DNA of 37,060 bases, from assembly GCA_031275815.1 (NCBI GenBank), contig JAISOF010000008.1:1-37060 (forward strand), given 5' to 3'. How positions within the stretch are numbered: the stretch's first letter is position 1; each line of letters opens with the position of its first letter. The stretch comes from Candidatus Nomurabacteria bacterium. GTDB taxonomy: Bacteria; Patescibacteriota; Saccharimonadia; Saccharimonadales; Saccharimonadaceae. Position numbers and translations under genes: made by a program. Below, piece by piece: positions 24,491 to 31,245 of the stretch. The notes below the pieces were generated by a model. The model worked only from the letters and a program-made list of their open reading frames with translations, did not search any database and was not told where the DNA came from.

Positions 24491-24599
24491 CGGCAAGAAA
24501 CTTGCACCAACAAAAGTATTGCACCAACGAGACCGGCAATAGAACCCCCAATAGACAGAAACCCACCACCGCCAACAACAGACCAACCTCTTTCTCTCT

Positions 24600-24869
24600 C
24601 TAAACCCCAGCGCTGAAATAATACTCCACCTCATTAATCAAAGGCAAAGGCAACCCCGTCTTGCAAAAACCAACCCGCCCGTCATCCTCCAAAAAAATCA
24701 CCGTCGGATAATCCACAATCTCATACGCTTTCGCAAAATCGTCCCCCTCTTTCGTTTCCGGATCCAAAACCTCAAACTCGTGCCCCGTCTGCCGCCGGAT
24801 GTCCTCAATATAATCTAACACCGTCCGCGTATAATCCCTGTTATTATAAAAAATTGCTACTGCCCTCAT
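24600..24869 (-). CDS. Thioredoxin-fold protein without active cysteines
   Basis: An 89-aa thioredoxin/glutaredoxin-like fold: AVAIFYNNRDYTRTVLDYIEDIRRQTG, EVLDPETKEGDDFAKAYEIVDYPTVIFLEDDGRV with the conserved cis-Pro in YPT, and GLPLPLINEVEYYF. The CxxC position is occupied by non-cysteine residues, so it cannot do dithiol redox chemistry; similar proteins occur in candidate-phyla genomes. Own promoter likely (CTGACA, 16 bp, TATAGC just upstream), AGGGGG ribosome site. Confidence 0.65.
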   Translation of the reverse strand: MRAVAIFYNNRDYTRTVLDYIEDIRRQTGHEFEVLDPETKEGDDFAKAYEIVDYPTVIFLEDDGRVGFCKTGLPLPLINEVEYYFSAGV

Positions 24870-24911
24870 TTTACCCCCTATCTTGATTTTTTATTTCGCT
24901 TATGCTATAAT

Positions 24912-25400
24912 TCATATACCCTCTTTGTCAGGGATGGTTTTTGAGTTCCCTTTTTTCCTCTGTACCTCTGTTAAAATCCGCTCAAACTCACCCAAACTCT
25001 TGAACTCTCGAAACACGCTCGCAAACCGCACATAAGCCACTTCGTTCGCCTCCGCCAACACCTCCAACACTTTTTCGCCAATCACTTTCGACTTTATCTC
25101 TTCTTCGCCCAACATATAAACCGCGTCTTCCACCTTGCTCACCACATCTTCCACTTCCAACTCCGACTCAAAAAACTTCCCCACCGATTTCCGAATTGCA
25201 TTCAGCAGTTTGCCTCTGTCGAACAACTCCTTTTGCCCGCTCTGTTTCAGCACAATAATCGCCGGCCTCTCAATCCGCTCATAAGTTGTGAACCGAAACT
25301 TGCCATCCAACGTCTCGCGCCGCCGCCGGATCATCATGCCGTCATTACTTTCGCGCGACTCAATCACCTTGCTGTCCCCAATCTTATACACCGGATTCAT
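24912..25400 (-). CDS. nrdR: NrdR-like regulator lacking the zinc-ribbon cysteines
   Basis: A 162-aa protein matching NrdR, the ATP-cone repressor of ribonucleotide reductase genes. SKVIESRESNDGMMIRRRRE and RFTTYERIE are the conserved zinc-ribbon flanks; the ATP-cone (IVLKQSGQKELFDRGKLLNAIRKS ... YVRFASVFREF) is complete. All four zinc cysteines are gone: the N-terminal CPxC is NPVYK and the second pair in RRRRECxxC is RRRRETLDG. It lies 10 bp after ftsZ, probably co-transcribed. DNA binding at NrdR boxes would need a zinc-free fold. Confidence 0.85.
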   Translation of the reverse strand: MNPVYKIGDSKVIESRESNDGMMIRRRRETLDGKFRFTTYERIERPAIIVLKQSGQKELFDRGKLLNAIRKSVGKFFESELEVEDVVSKVEDAVYMLGEEEIKSKVIGEKVLEVLAEANEVAYVRFASVFREFKSLGEFERILTEVQRKKGNSKTIPDKEGI

Positions 25401-25410
25401 GCTATCAACC

Positions 25411-26649
25411 TCAAACCTTATTCTGGTCAGCTTGATTTTTCATGCGGTTTTTCAGCAGCGCTGGGATGTCGTCATCATCATTCTCCAACACCTGATTCAT
25501 TGACTCTTCCATCGTGATATCCGTCGGATTGTGGTGCCCGTTCACAAAATCGCTGGTCGCTATCGGGTCGCTCACCCAATTGCCGTCCTCAGCAATAGTG
25601 TTTTCTGCTACCACCGCCGGCTCCAACTCCGGCTCTCTCACTGGTTCTGGCATCGCCACACTCACCGCCTCTTTGGTGCTCCGACCGTCATAGTCCACAT
25701 CAAACCCCGTCGCAATCACCGTCACAATCAACTCGTCATCCAATTCCGGACGAATAGTCGCTCCGAAAATAATATTTGCATCCTCCGCCACCGAATTTGT
25801 AATCACTTCCGCCGCCTCTTGAATCTCGCTCATACTCATGTCCGCGCCGCCAATCACGTTGAACAGCACACCTTTCGCCCCATCAATCGACACTTCAACC
25901 AGAGGTGACTCAATCGCTTGCTCCGCCGCTTGCACCGCGCGATTTTCTCCATTAGCCCGACCGATACCCATCAGTGCCGACCCCGCGTTTTTCATCACGG
26001 TCTGCACATCCGCAAAGTCCAAATTAATCAAACTATGTTCAGTAATCAGCTCCGAAATGCCCTGCACGCCCTGTCGCAACACGTCATCCGCAATCTTGAA
26101 CGTGTCTTCCAGGCGCGTCTTGGGGTCAATCGTCTGCAACAGGCGGTCGTTGGGAATTGTAATCAAGGTGTCCACCTCGTGGCGCAACTTGTCAATCGCC
26201 CAATCGGCATTCGCACGGCGTTTCGCCCCCTCAAAAGTGAACGGTCGCGTCGCCACCCCCACTGTCAAAACCCCCATCTTGCGCGCCTCTTCCGCCACGA
26301 TATGCCCCGCGCCCGATCCGGTGCCACCGCCGGCGCCAATCGTGATGAACGCCATGTCCGCGCCCTCTAAGGCTTGCCTGATGTCCTCCCGTGACTCTTC
26401 CGCCGCCTGTTCGCCGACCATCGGGTCTGCACCAGCACCCAAGCCGCCGGTAATCTTCTGTCCAAGGTGCACCGTGCGATCCGCTCGGGAATTGTGTAAA
26501 GCTTGCGCATCGGTGTTCATGGCAATGAACTCCACACCCCTTAAATTAGCTTCTTTCATTCTGTTTACCGCGGATCCACCGGCGCCACCAATACCGATAA
26601 CCTTAATGCTGGCAAACTTTTCAACTTCATCTGGCTTTATTTCAGGCAT
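25411..26649 (-). CDS. ftsZ: Cell division protein FtsZ
   Basis: Tubulin-like GTPase forming the division ring (412 aa). [13 protein letters not shown] (19-31), the GGGTGSG tubulin signature (107-113), and the T7-loop-like [11 protein letters not shown] are all present. After the GTPase and C-terminal domains an acidic linker ends in [14 protein letters not shown], the conserved C-terminal peptide that binds FtsA. The ftsA gene lies directly upstream in the same direction. Confidence 0.97.
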   Translation of the reverse strand: MPEIKPDEVEKFASIKVIGIGGAGGSAVNRMKEANLRGVEFIAMNTDAQALHNSRADRTVHLGQKITGGLGAGADPMVGEQAAEESREDIRQALEGADMAFITIGAGGGTGSGAGHIVAEEARKMGVLTVGVATRPFTFEGAKRRANADWAIDKLRHEVDTLITIPNDRLLQTIDPKTRLEDTFKIADDVLRQGVQGISELITEHSLINLDFADVQTVMKNAGSALMGIGRANGENRAVQAAEQAIESPLVEVSIDGAKGVLFNVIGGADMSMSEIQEAAEVITNSVAEDANIIFGATIRPELDDELIVTVIATGFDVDYDGRSTKEAVSVAMPEPVREPELEPAVVAENTIAEDGNWVSDPIATSDFVNGHHNPTDITMEESMNQVLENDDDDIPALLKNRMKNQADQNKV

Positions 26650-26672
26650 AGTACCTCCATTTATATAAAATA

Positions 26673-26697
26673 ATTATACACCTGTTCAATAAAAAAT
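26673..26697 (-). promoter_or_regulatory. Promoter of ftsZ-nrdR
   Basis: Minus strand TATAAT (26673-26678), with an AT-rich upstream region that offers TTTATT at 16 bp spacing; the -35 is weak. It lies between ftsA and ftsZ, 24 bp before the ftsZ ATG, which has its own GGAGG. Confidence 0.5.
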
Positions 26698-26701
26698 AAA
26701 A

Positions 26702-27919
26702 CTAGATTTTTGTGATTTTTGCCCAAATTTTTTTGAACAACCCGCCGCCACTTTTTGCACCACGTTTTTGTTCAGCCACGTTCTCTGTTAATATGTCCTC
26801 AAACGCGAGTCCAATCGCCGTCGCAAACTCCGGCTTGGCCACCGCGCCCAACGTGCCGGACAATCCCATCGGCGTGCCGATTTTCACCGCCAACTCCAAC
26901 CGCGTTTTGGCATAAACATCAATGTCGCGCAATTTCGCGCCCCCACCGACCAACACCACTCCCTCCGGCAATCTCCGGTCATATCCCGCTTTTTTGAACT
27001 CCTTGCGCACCAAATCGAAAATCTCATCCAACCGCGCCCCAATCACCTCTTGAATATCCGTCTTTTTGAACCGGTTCTCAGTCCGGTTTTTGCCAATCGC
27101 AATTTCATCGCTATCCCCGTCGCCAGTCGCCGACACGCGCCGTTTCAAATCCTCCGCCACTTCCGGAGAAGTTTGCAGACAAATCGCCAAATCATTCGTC
27201 ACATTGTTGCTGCCGAGCGGCACCACGCTCACCCATTGCAAATCGCCCTCTTCAAAAATCGCAATCGAGGTCGTGGCAAACCCAAAATCAATCACCGCCA
27301 CGCCATTTTCCATTTGTTTTTCCGTCAGCACAGCATTCGCTGCCGCCACCGAGCTTGCCACCAACTTTCTGGCAAACACCCCCGACAGTTCCGCCGTCTT
27401 GCGCACATTTTGACACAACGGCGTCAACCCTGAAACCACACCCGCGTTCATCTCCAATCGCGTGCCATTCATGCCAATCGGATTCTTAATGCCGCCCTGT
27501 CCGTCCAAACGATAACCATAAGGAATCAGTGCCAACACCTCACGATTGGCAGGAATCTCGCCAGTCGTGGTCGCCATGTCTTCCACTCGCCGCACGTCCT
27601 CCGCTGTAATTTCGTGATCCATCGCCCCCACCGCAATCATGCCATTCGTGCGCGTGCACAAAATATGCGCCCCGTTCACGTTCACCACTGCTGAATCCAC
27701 TCGATATCCGCTCATCTTCTCCGCGTCAAGCAAAGCCGCGTCAATCGCTTTCGCCGGCCCCTCCAGATTCACCACCATCCCTTTGCGCATGCCACTATTT
27801 TCAACTTCCTTGTGCCCGACAATCACCGGTTTTTTCTGCCCGCTGATACTCGCCACAATCACCCGCACAGAACTTGTGCCTATATCGATACCAACAGCAT
27901 GTTTTGGGGCTTCTTCCAT
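26702..27919 (-). CDS. ftsA: Cell division protein FtsA
   Basis: Actin-fold ATPase tethering FtsZ to the membrane (405 aa). VGIDIGTSSVRVIVA is phosphate loop 1, VIDFGFATTSIAIFEEGDLQ phosphate loop 2, and GVVLVGGGAKLRDIDVYA the adenosine motif; the SHS2-like 1C region lies at about 85-170. The C-terminus ends with a basic amphipathic stretch (GGGLFKKIWAKITKI), as expected for the membrane-targeting helix. Confidence 0.95.
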   Translation of the reverse strand: MEEAPKHAVGIDIGTSSVRVIVASISGQKKPVIVGHKEVENSGMRKGMVVNLEGPAKAIDAALLDAEKMSGYRVDSAVVNVNGAHILCTRTNGMIAVGAMDHEITAEDVRRVEDMATTTGEIPANREVLALIPYGYRLDGQGGIKNPIGMNGTRLEMNAGVVSGLTPLCQNVRKTAELSGVFARKLVASSVAAANAVLTEKQMENGVAVIDFGFATTSIAIFEEGDLQWVSVVPLGSNNVTNDLAICLQTSPEVAEDLKRRVSATGDGDSDEIAIGKNRTENRFKKTDIQEVIGARLDEIFDLVRKEFKKAGYDRRLPEGVVLVGGGAKLRDIDVYAKTRLELAVKIGTPMGLSGTLGAVAKPEFATAIGLAFEDILTENVAEQKRGAKSGGGLFKKIWAKITKI

Positions 27920-27925
27920 ACTATT

Positions 27926-27954
27926 ATGTTAATGCTAAGCCGCTATCTTGTCAA
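27926..27954 (-). promoter_or_regulatory. Promoter of ftsA (probably leaderless)
   Basis: Minus strand TTGACA (27949-27954), 17 bp, TAACAT (27926-27931), starting inside the last codons of map. The ATG is 6 bp after the -10, so the transcript would begin at about the start codon. Confidence 0.6.
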
Positions 27955-28686
27955 TACCTCAACGCCTTTTTCCGTAATCAAAACCGTATGTTCGTAATGC
28001 GCGCCCAAGCTGCCGTCCTTCAAAAACACCGTCCAACCATCGCTCCCCACCACTGTTTTGGGGCTGCCCAGCGACGTCATCGGCTCCACACAAATCGTAT
28101 CCCCAGCTTTCAAAATCGCGCCCGTTCCTTTTTTTCCATAATTCGGCACCTCCGGTGGTTCGTGGATTTTTTCGCCAATGCCGTGCCCAATATATTCCCT
28201 GATAATCCCCAATTTCGCCCGATTCAACACTTTTTCCACCTCAAACCCAATATCCCCCGTCGTCGATCCAGCCTTAATGCCCTTAATCCCCGCCCAAAAA
28301 CTCTGCTCCGTCGCCGAAATCAAGTGTTTTTGCGCCGCCGTCATCTTGCCGCCAATCACCATAGTGAAAGCGCTGTCCACGCACATTCCGTGATAACCGA
28401 TTGTCAAATCAAAACTCACCTTGTCGCCATTTTGCAAAATATTATCTTCCGGCAGACCATGAATCAGCTCATCATTCACCGAAATACAAATCACCCCTGA
28501 AAAATTGTCCGCCTGCTCCAAATACGATGCCGTCGCGCCCTGTCGGATGATTTCCTCCGCCACAAAATCATTTAACGCCAACTCATTAACGCCAGCCCGC
28601 GCTTTTTCCCGCAACTCTCGAAAAATCTCCGCCATAATTTTACCCCCCTGCCGCTGCGCTTCGATTTGTTCAAGTGTTTTGTTCAT
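27943..28686 (-). CDS. map: Methionine aminopeptidase, type I
   Basis: Removes N-terminal methionine from new proteins (247 aa, normal length). The metal ligands appear in SFDLTIGYHGMCVDSAFT (two Asp), GHGIGEKIHEPP (His), CVEPMTSLG (Glu) and EHTVLITEKG (Glu). It overlaps the adk stop (ATGA), as in the common adk-map pairing near ribosomal genes. Confidence 0.96.
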   Translation of the reverse strand: MNKTLEQIEAQRQGGKIMAEIFRELREKARAGVNELALNDFVAEEIIRQGATASYLEQADNFSGVICISVNDELIHGLPEDNILQNGDKVSFDLTIGYHGMCVDSAFTMVIGGKMTAAQKHLISATEQSFWAGIKGIKAGSTTGDIGFEVEKVLNRAKLGIIREYIGHGIGEKIHEPPEVPNYGKKGTGAILKAGDTICVEPMTSLGSPKTVVGSDGWTVFLKDGSLGAHYEHTVLITEKGVEVLTR

Positions 28687-29228
28687 CTTAACCCGCTTTC
28701 TGTCAATATTTGTTCAATTCTTTCTGCCACCGTTTCAACCGACCCCGCGCCATCAATATCCACAAATCTTGTTCCCTGTTCCTCAAGTAGTGTGCGGATT
28801 GAATACATATTTTGTTCATACACTTCAAAACGCTCCCGCGCCACCGCCTCGTTGTCCGTCTCTCTGCCGCGCAGTTGAATCCTTTCCCAAGCCTCCTCAA
28901 ACGTAAGCTCAATGAGCAACGCCACGTCCATTTTCAAATCGTGCTCCACCATCAAACCAACTTGCCGAGCCGTTCTGGGATACCCGTCAATCACCGCCAC
29001 TTGAACATGCTCAGCCCTCGCCTTTTCCAATTCCGCCACCAACAGCCCTGTCACATATTCATCATCAATCAATTTACTGGTCGCAAGCTGCCGCAAAATC
29101 TCCTCATTTCCATCCTTGCGCAATAGCTCCCCCGTGCTAATCCATACCCAACCGTCAAAGCTCGCCAACCTCTGCCCTTGCGAACTCTTGCCGCTGCCTG
29201 CCGGCCCGAATAAACCTATGGTTTTCAT
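28683..29228 (-). CDS. adk: Adenylate kinase, short form
   Basis: Makes ADP from ATP and AMP. P-loop GPAGSGKSSQ (8-17), AMP-site ISTGELLRKDG, and VIDGYPRTARQ are clear. At 181 aa it lacks the zinc/LID domain of the usual 215-aa enzyme, as in many candidate-phyla bacteria. Coupled by ATGA overlaps to yqeY upstream and map downstream. Confidence 0.92.
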   Translation of the reverse strand: MKTIGLFGPAGSGKSSQGQRLASFDGWVWISTGELLRKDGNEEILRQLATSKLIDDEYVTGLLVAELEKARAEHVQVAVIDGYPRTARQVGLMVEHDLKMDVALLIELTFEEAWERIQLRGRETDNEAVARERFEVYEQNMYSIRTLLEEQGTRFVDIDGAGSVETVAERIEQILTESGLR

Positions 29229-29677
29229 TGCAAATTATCTTTTACCAACCTTGCCACCGCCGCCCCGTCAGCCGCCCCGCCAACTTTCGCCTTGACCAAC
29301 CCAATGATCTTGCCCATATCCTTGTCTGAAGCCTCGCCAAACGCCGCTATCACCTCTTGCACAATCGCCGCAAGCTCCGCCTCGCTCAGTTGTTTTGGCA
29401 AATATTTCTCCAAAACCTGAATCTCTTCCTCCTCGCTTTCCGTCAATTCCGGACGGTTGTTCGCGCGATAAACTTCCACGCTTTCTTTGCGCTTTTTCAC
29501 CTCTTTCGCGATAATTTTCTCAATTTCCGCGTCACTGAGCCCATCCTCGCGCACGCCAAGTGCCACTTCGCGATCCAAAATCGCCGCTTTCAGCCCCCGC
29601 AGGGCATTCACCGCATTCTTGTCGCCGGACAACATCGCCTCTTTCAATCCAGCCCCTACCGCCGCTTTCAAAGACAT
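29225..29677 (-). CDS. GatB/YqeY domain protein
   Basis: A 150-aa YqeY-family protein, related to the C-terminal tRNA-binding tail of GatB. LKEAMLSGDKNAVNALRGLKAAI, VYRANNRPELTESEEEEIQVLEKYLPKQLSEAEL, and KDMGKIIGLVKAKVGGAADGAAVARLVKDNL are diagnostic. Probable tRNA-related function. It follows rpsU (the common rpsU-yqeY pairing) and overlaps adk by ATGA. Confidence 0.9.
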   Translation of the reverse strand: MSLKAAVGAGLKEAMLSGDKNAVNALRGLKAAILDREVALGVREDGLSDAEIEKIIAKEVKKRKESVEVYRANNRPELTESEEEEIQVLEKYLPKQLSEAELAAIVQEVIAAFGEASDKDMGKIIGLVKAKVGGAADGAAVARLVKDNLQ

Positions 29678-29679
29678 GC

Positions 29680-29898
29680 CTACCTCAATCCCAACTTAAT
29701 TTTTTCCGTCTTTTCCAGTTTTCGCGCGTCGCGGATAATCGCTTTTTTCCGCCTGTCACGCTTGCTGATGGGTTTGGAAAACCTTAGTCCCGCTTTTGCG
29801 TCCGTCAAAAGTCCGCTTTGCAAAACCTTGCGGTTAAACCGGCGAATGATGTTCTCATTAGCCTCTCTCTGATCTTTTCTTGTTACTTGTATTGCCAT
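29680..29898 (-). CDS. rpsU: 30S ribosomal protein S21 (bS21)
   Basis: A 72-aa basic protein of the small subunit. ENIIRRFNRKVLQSGLL and RFSKPISKRDRRKKAIIRDARKLEK are the bS21 pattern. Two bases separate it from yqeY. A leaderless-type promoter stands upstream. Confidence 0.85.
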   Translation of the reverse strand: MAIQVTRKDQREANENIIRRFNRKVLQSGLLTDAKAGLRFSKPISKRDRRKKAIIRDARKLEKTEKIKLGLR

Positions 29899-29907
29899 AA
29901 TATTCCA

Positions 29908-29936
29908 AGTCTACCAGATTTTTATGTTATTATCAA
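29908..29936 (-). promoter_or_regulatory. Promoter of rpsU-yqeY-adk-map
   Basis: Minus strand TTGATA (29931-29936), 17 bp, TAGACT (29908-29913), 9 bp before the rpsU ATG, without a recognisable Shine-Dalgarno site. Confidence 0.55.
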
Positions 29937-29978
29937 CTATTTATCACAAAAAGTCATAAGGTCAGACCCTAACCCACC

Positions 29979-30045
29979 CGGACTGGGTTGTTTTGGCTTC
30001 GTGAAAGACGCAACCACCACAGGTTCACCATACGCAGACGTCGCT
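29979..30045 (-). pseudogene. Fragment of a second DGR target gene, inverted
   Basis: Read on the minus strand: TCGGCVFHEAKTTQS, matching TCGGQALHETKAVQS, the segment just before the variable region of the intact target at 31246. Silent differences (CAC/CAT, GAA/GAG) show a diverged paralogue, not a copying artefact. Upstream the frame is broken by a TGA. The match ends exactly at the 10-bp sequence CGGACTGGGT (29979-29988), whose inverted copy opens the template-like repeat at 30325. Confidence 0.65.
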
Positions 30046-30107
30046 GTAGTAATGTTAGTGCTACTTATGAATATTGATTTTATGATTTGGGCGTGGCACA
30101 GTACTAT

Positions 30108-30189
30108 AAAATTTTATAGTAGCTTTATAGTAGGCACTTTTAACAGGAGTCGGCGCACCCTTAAAAATTTTATAGTAGCTTTATAGTAG
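30108..30189. repeat. 26-bp direct repeat pair
   Basis: A 26-bp AT-rich sequence containing TTTTATAGTAGCTTTATAG occurs at 30108-30133 and 30164-30189 without mismatches. It lies inside the inverted segment between the target fragment and the template-like repeat. The stretch 30050-30320 has no other recognised content. Confidence 0.7.
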
Positions 30190-30324
30190 ACGACTTTAGC
30201 AAAAAAATTACTTAGAGAGCAGGCTGTTGCGAAGTTATTGTTCTTCATCATCATGATGGTCGTGCTTATACGCACACTCCCCAAAACCCACCGCGTGGAG
30301 TATAATAAAAAAGGTGTCGGTTCG

Positions 30325-30516
30325 ACCCAGTCCGTTTCGTCCAACGATCAGTCGTGGGGCTCGGACTACTCGAACTTTGTGAATTCCAGCAATCCGTGGT
30401 TTGAACGCGGTGGCAACGCGAACAATGGCTCGAACGCCGGTTTGTTTGCCTCGAACAACAACAACGGCAATGCCAACAACAACATAGGCTTTCGGGTGGT
30501 CTTGGGTTCGTTTTAG
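30325..30516 (+). repeat. DGR template-repeat-like sequence (Asn-codon rich)
   Basis: A 192-bp stretch that reads in frame like the C-terminus of an FGE-sulfatase-fold DGR target (SWGSDYSNFV, PWFERGGNANNGSNAGLF, GFRVVLGSF, stop). Sixteen of about 62 codons are AAC/AAT, clustered where the intact target's variable region differs: at 11 of these 16 positions the target has G, Y, S, L, V or D. Asn codons at variable sites are the mark of a template repeat subject to adenine mutagenesis. Non-adenine differences from the local variable region are also many, so it is not that region's recent template. Alternatively it is the 3' end of a broken second target gene. Confidence 0.65.
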
Positions 30517-30622
30517 TGATTGTGGCGTGAGCTCGGCTTTCGGTTTTCGGTGGTTGTGGCTTGGCTCGTTTCGTGGCGTTTCTGGGTGGTTTCGGGCTTT
30601 TTCCCGAGTACATATAATCTCC

Positions 30623-30724
30623 TTAATCTTGAGCTTGCTGCGAGATATAATTGCCAATCGGAATGCCAATAGTCACATCATTGGTACGATTTTTGATGTC
30701 AATGCTTAGCACAAACCGCTCTTT
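30623..30724 (-). pseudogene. Possible DGR reverse transcriptase core fragment
   Basis: The minus-strand frame ends RFVLSIDIKN ... TIGIPIGNYISQQAQD-stop. GIPIGNYISQ fits RT motif 4, and IGNYISQ matches the [I/L/V]GxxxSQ form that separates DGR reverse transcriptases from other bacterial ones; SIDIKN resembles the motif before it (DIKxFF). The sequence between is far too short, and no YxDD motif is present. If real, it is a heavily deleted remnant, in the opposite orientation to the tail at 30811. Confidence 0.35.
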
Positions 30725-30810
30725 GGCTTTTTCCGCCTCTTTTTCTTTTTCGGATTTTTCGGCAATTTTTGTAGATTGCAAATTTTCACCCCTGTTGAGG
30801 GTCAGACCTT

Positions 30811-31114
30811 GCTGTTGGCTATTAGAACATCTTTTCCTTTGACGGGGGACAGTCCCCCTACCAAAAACGGTGACAAGGAGGAGTTCTTGAAGAGTTTGCA
30901 AAGTTGGCGGGCGCACGTCTCGCACGCCAACAGCCAGAATTATCAGGACACGATATTCCAGAGTATCTGTGCTGAGTTCTTTGGCTTAGTGGTGGAATGT
31001 CCGGAACACAAGAAGGATTTTCACCCCGACTGTATGGATTGTTATGCTACCCAGCAGGACAAAAACCACATTTGGGAGATATTGAAGTCGTTCTTGACTG
31101 ATGAGGAGGAGTGA
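30811..31114 (+). pseudogene. Reverse transcriptase C-terminal remnant
   Basis: The open frame contains KEEFLKSLQSWRAHVSHANS, close to the SLQSxLGxxSHAN signature near the C-terminus of DGR and related reverse transcriptases, followed by about 55 residues with C-x7-C-x2-C (VECPEHKKDFHPDCMDC). All catalytic motifs are missing; the frame begins just after a REP-like palindrome. It sits downstream of the template-like repeat on the same strand, the usual TR-RT order, and ends before two terminator hairpins. Confidence 0.5.
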
Positions 31115-31129
31115 ACCACAAAAAATCCG

Positions 31130-31185
31130 GCGCGGTCGCTCTTCAGGCGACCGCGCGAGTGGGGCAAAATCGTAGATTTTGCCCC
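31130..31185 (+). terminator. Two hairpins between the convergent DGR genes
   Basis: GCGCGGTCGC/GCGACCGCGC (31130-31139, 31147-31156, loop 7) and GGGGCAAAAT/ATTTTGCCCC (31161-31170, 31176-31185, loop 5), the second followed by TGTTTTGTT. They lie just after the plus-strand remnant and before the end of the minus-strand target gene, suitable as a bidirectional terminator. Confidence 0.7.
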
Positions 31186-31216
31186 TGTTTTGTTACTAGT
31201 TCTAAAGCCTATTAGA

Positions 31217-31245
31217 CATAGGTAGGGCTTGTTGCCCTACCTATG
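31217..31245 (-). promoter_or_regulatory. Perfect 12-bp hairpin directly after the variable region
   Basis: CATAGGTAGGGC/GCCCTACCTATG with a TTGTT loop begins next to the stop codon of the target gene. In characterised DGRs a DNA hairpin/cruciform just downstream of the variable region helps target recognition. It may also act as a terminator, but it lacks a T tract. Confidence 0.6.

Larger units (their letters stand above)
23916..24599. other. 684-bp intergenic region between HAM1-like gene and thioredoxin-like gene
   Basis: No gene is supported. It contains a GTTGTA/TACAAC inverted repeat (23948-23964) near the operon start, the pair of repeats at 24071-24149 and the large palindromic structure at 24353-24490. 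Short variants of CAACAAGACCGGCAA occur at 24482 and 24525, related to motifs near 103 and 2627. Plus-strand frames here have no recognisable content. Confidence 0.6.
29958..30810. repeat. Inverted 13-bp motifs bracketing the DGR template region
   Basis: AAGGTCAGACCCT at 29958-29970 and AGGGTCAGACCTT at 30798-30810 are inverted copies differing at one central base. A second palindrome, GGGGGACAGTCCCCC, is at 30844-30858. Such GGTC(A/T)GACC and GGGGAC/GTCCCC palindromes resemble the REP-type repeats served by Y1 (RAYT) transposases in other genomes (from memory). No transposase gene is present. Confidence 0.5.

Noticed and set aside
30238-30516. A separate 92-aa plus-strand gene containing the template-like repeat
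   Set aside because: The first 30 codons show no family features and the rest is the DGR repeat; a target of this fold needs several hundred residues.
30235-30669. 144-aa minus-strand ORF across the template-like repeat
   Set aside because: Antisense shadow of the repeat and its 3' flank; basic low-information composition and no family match.
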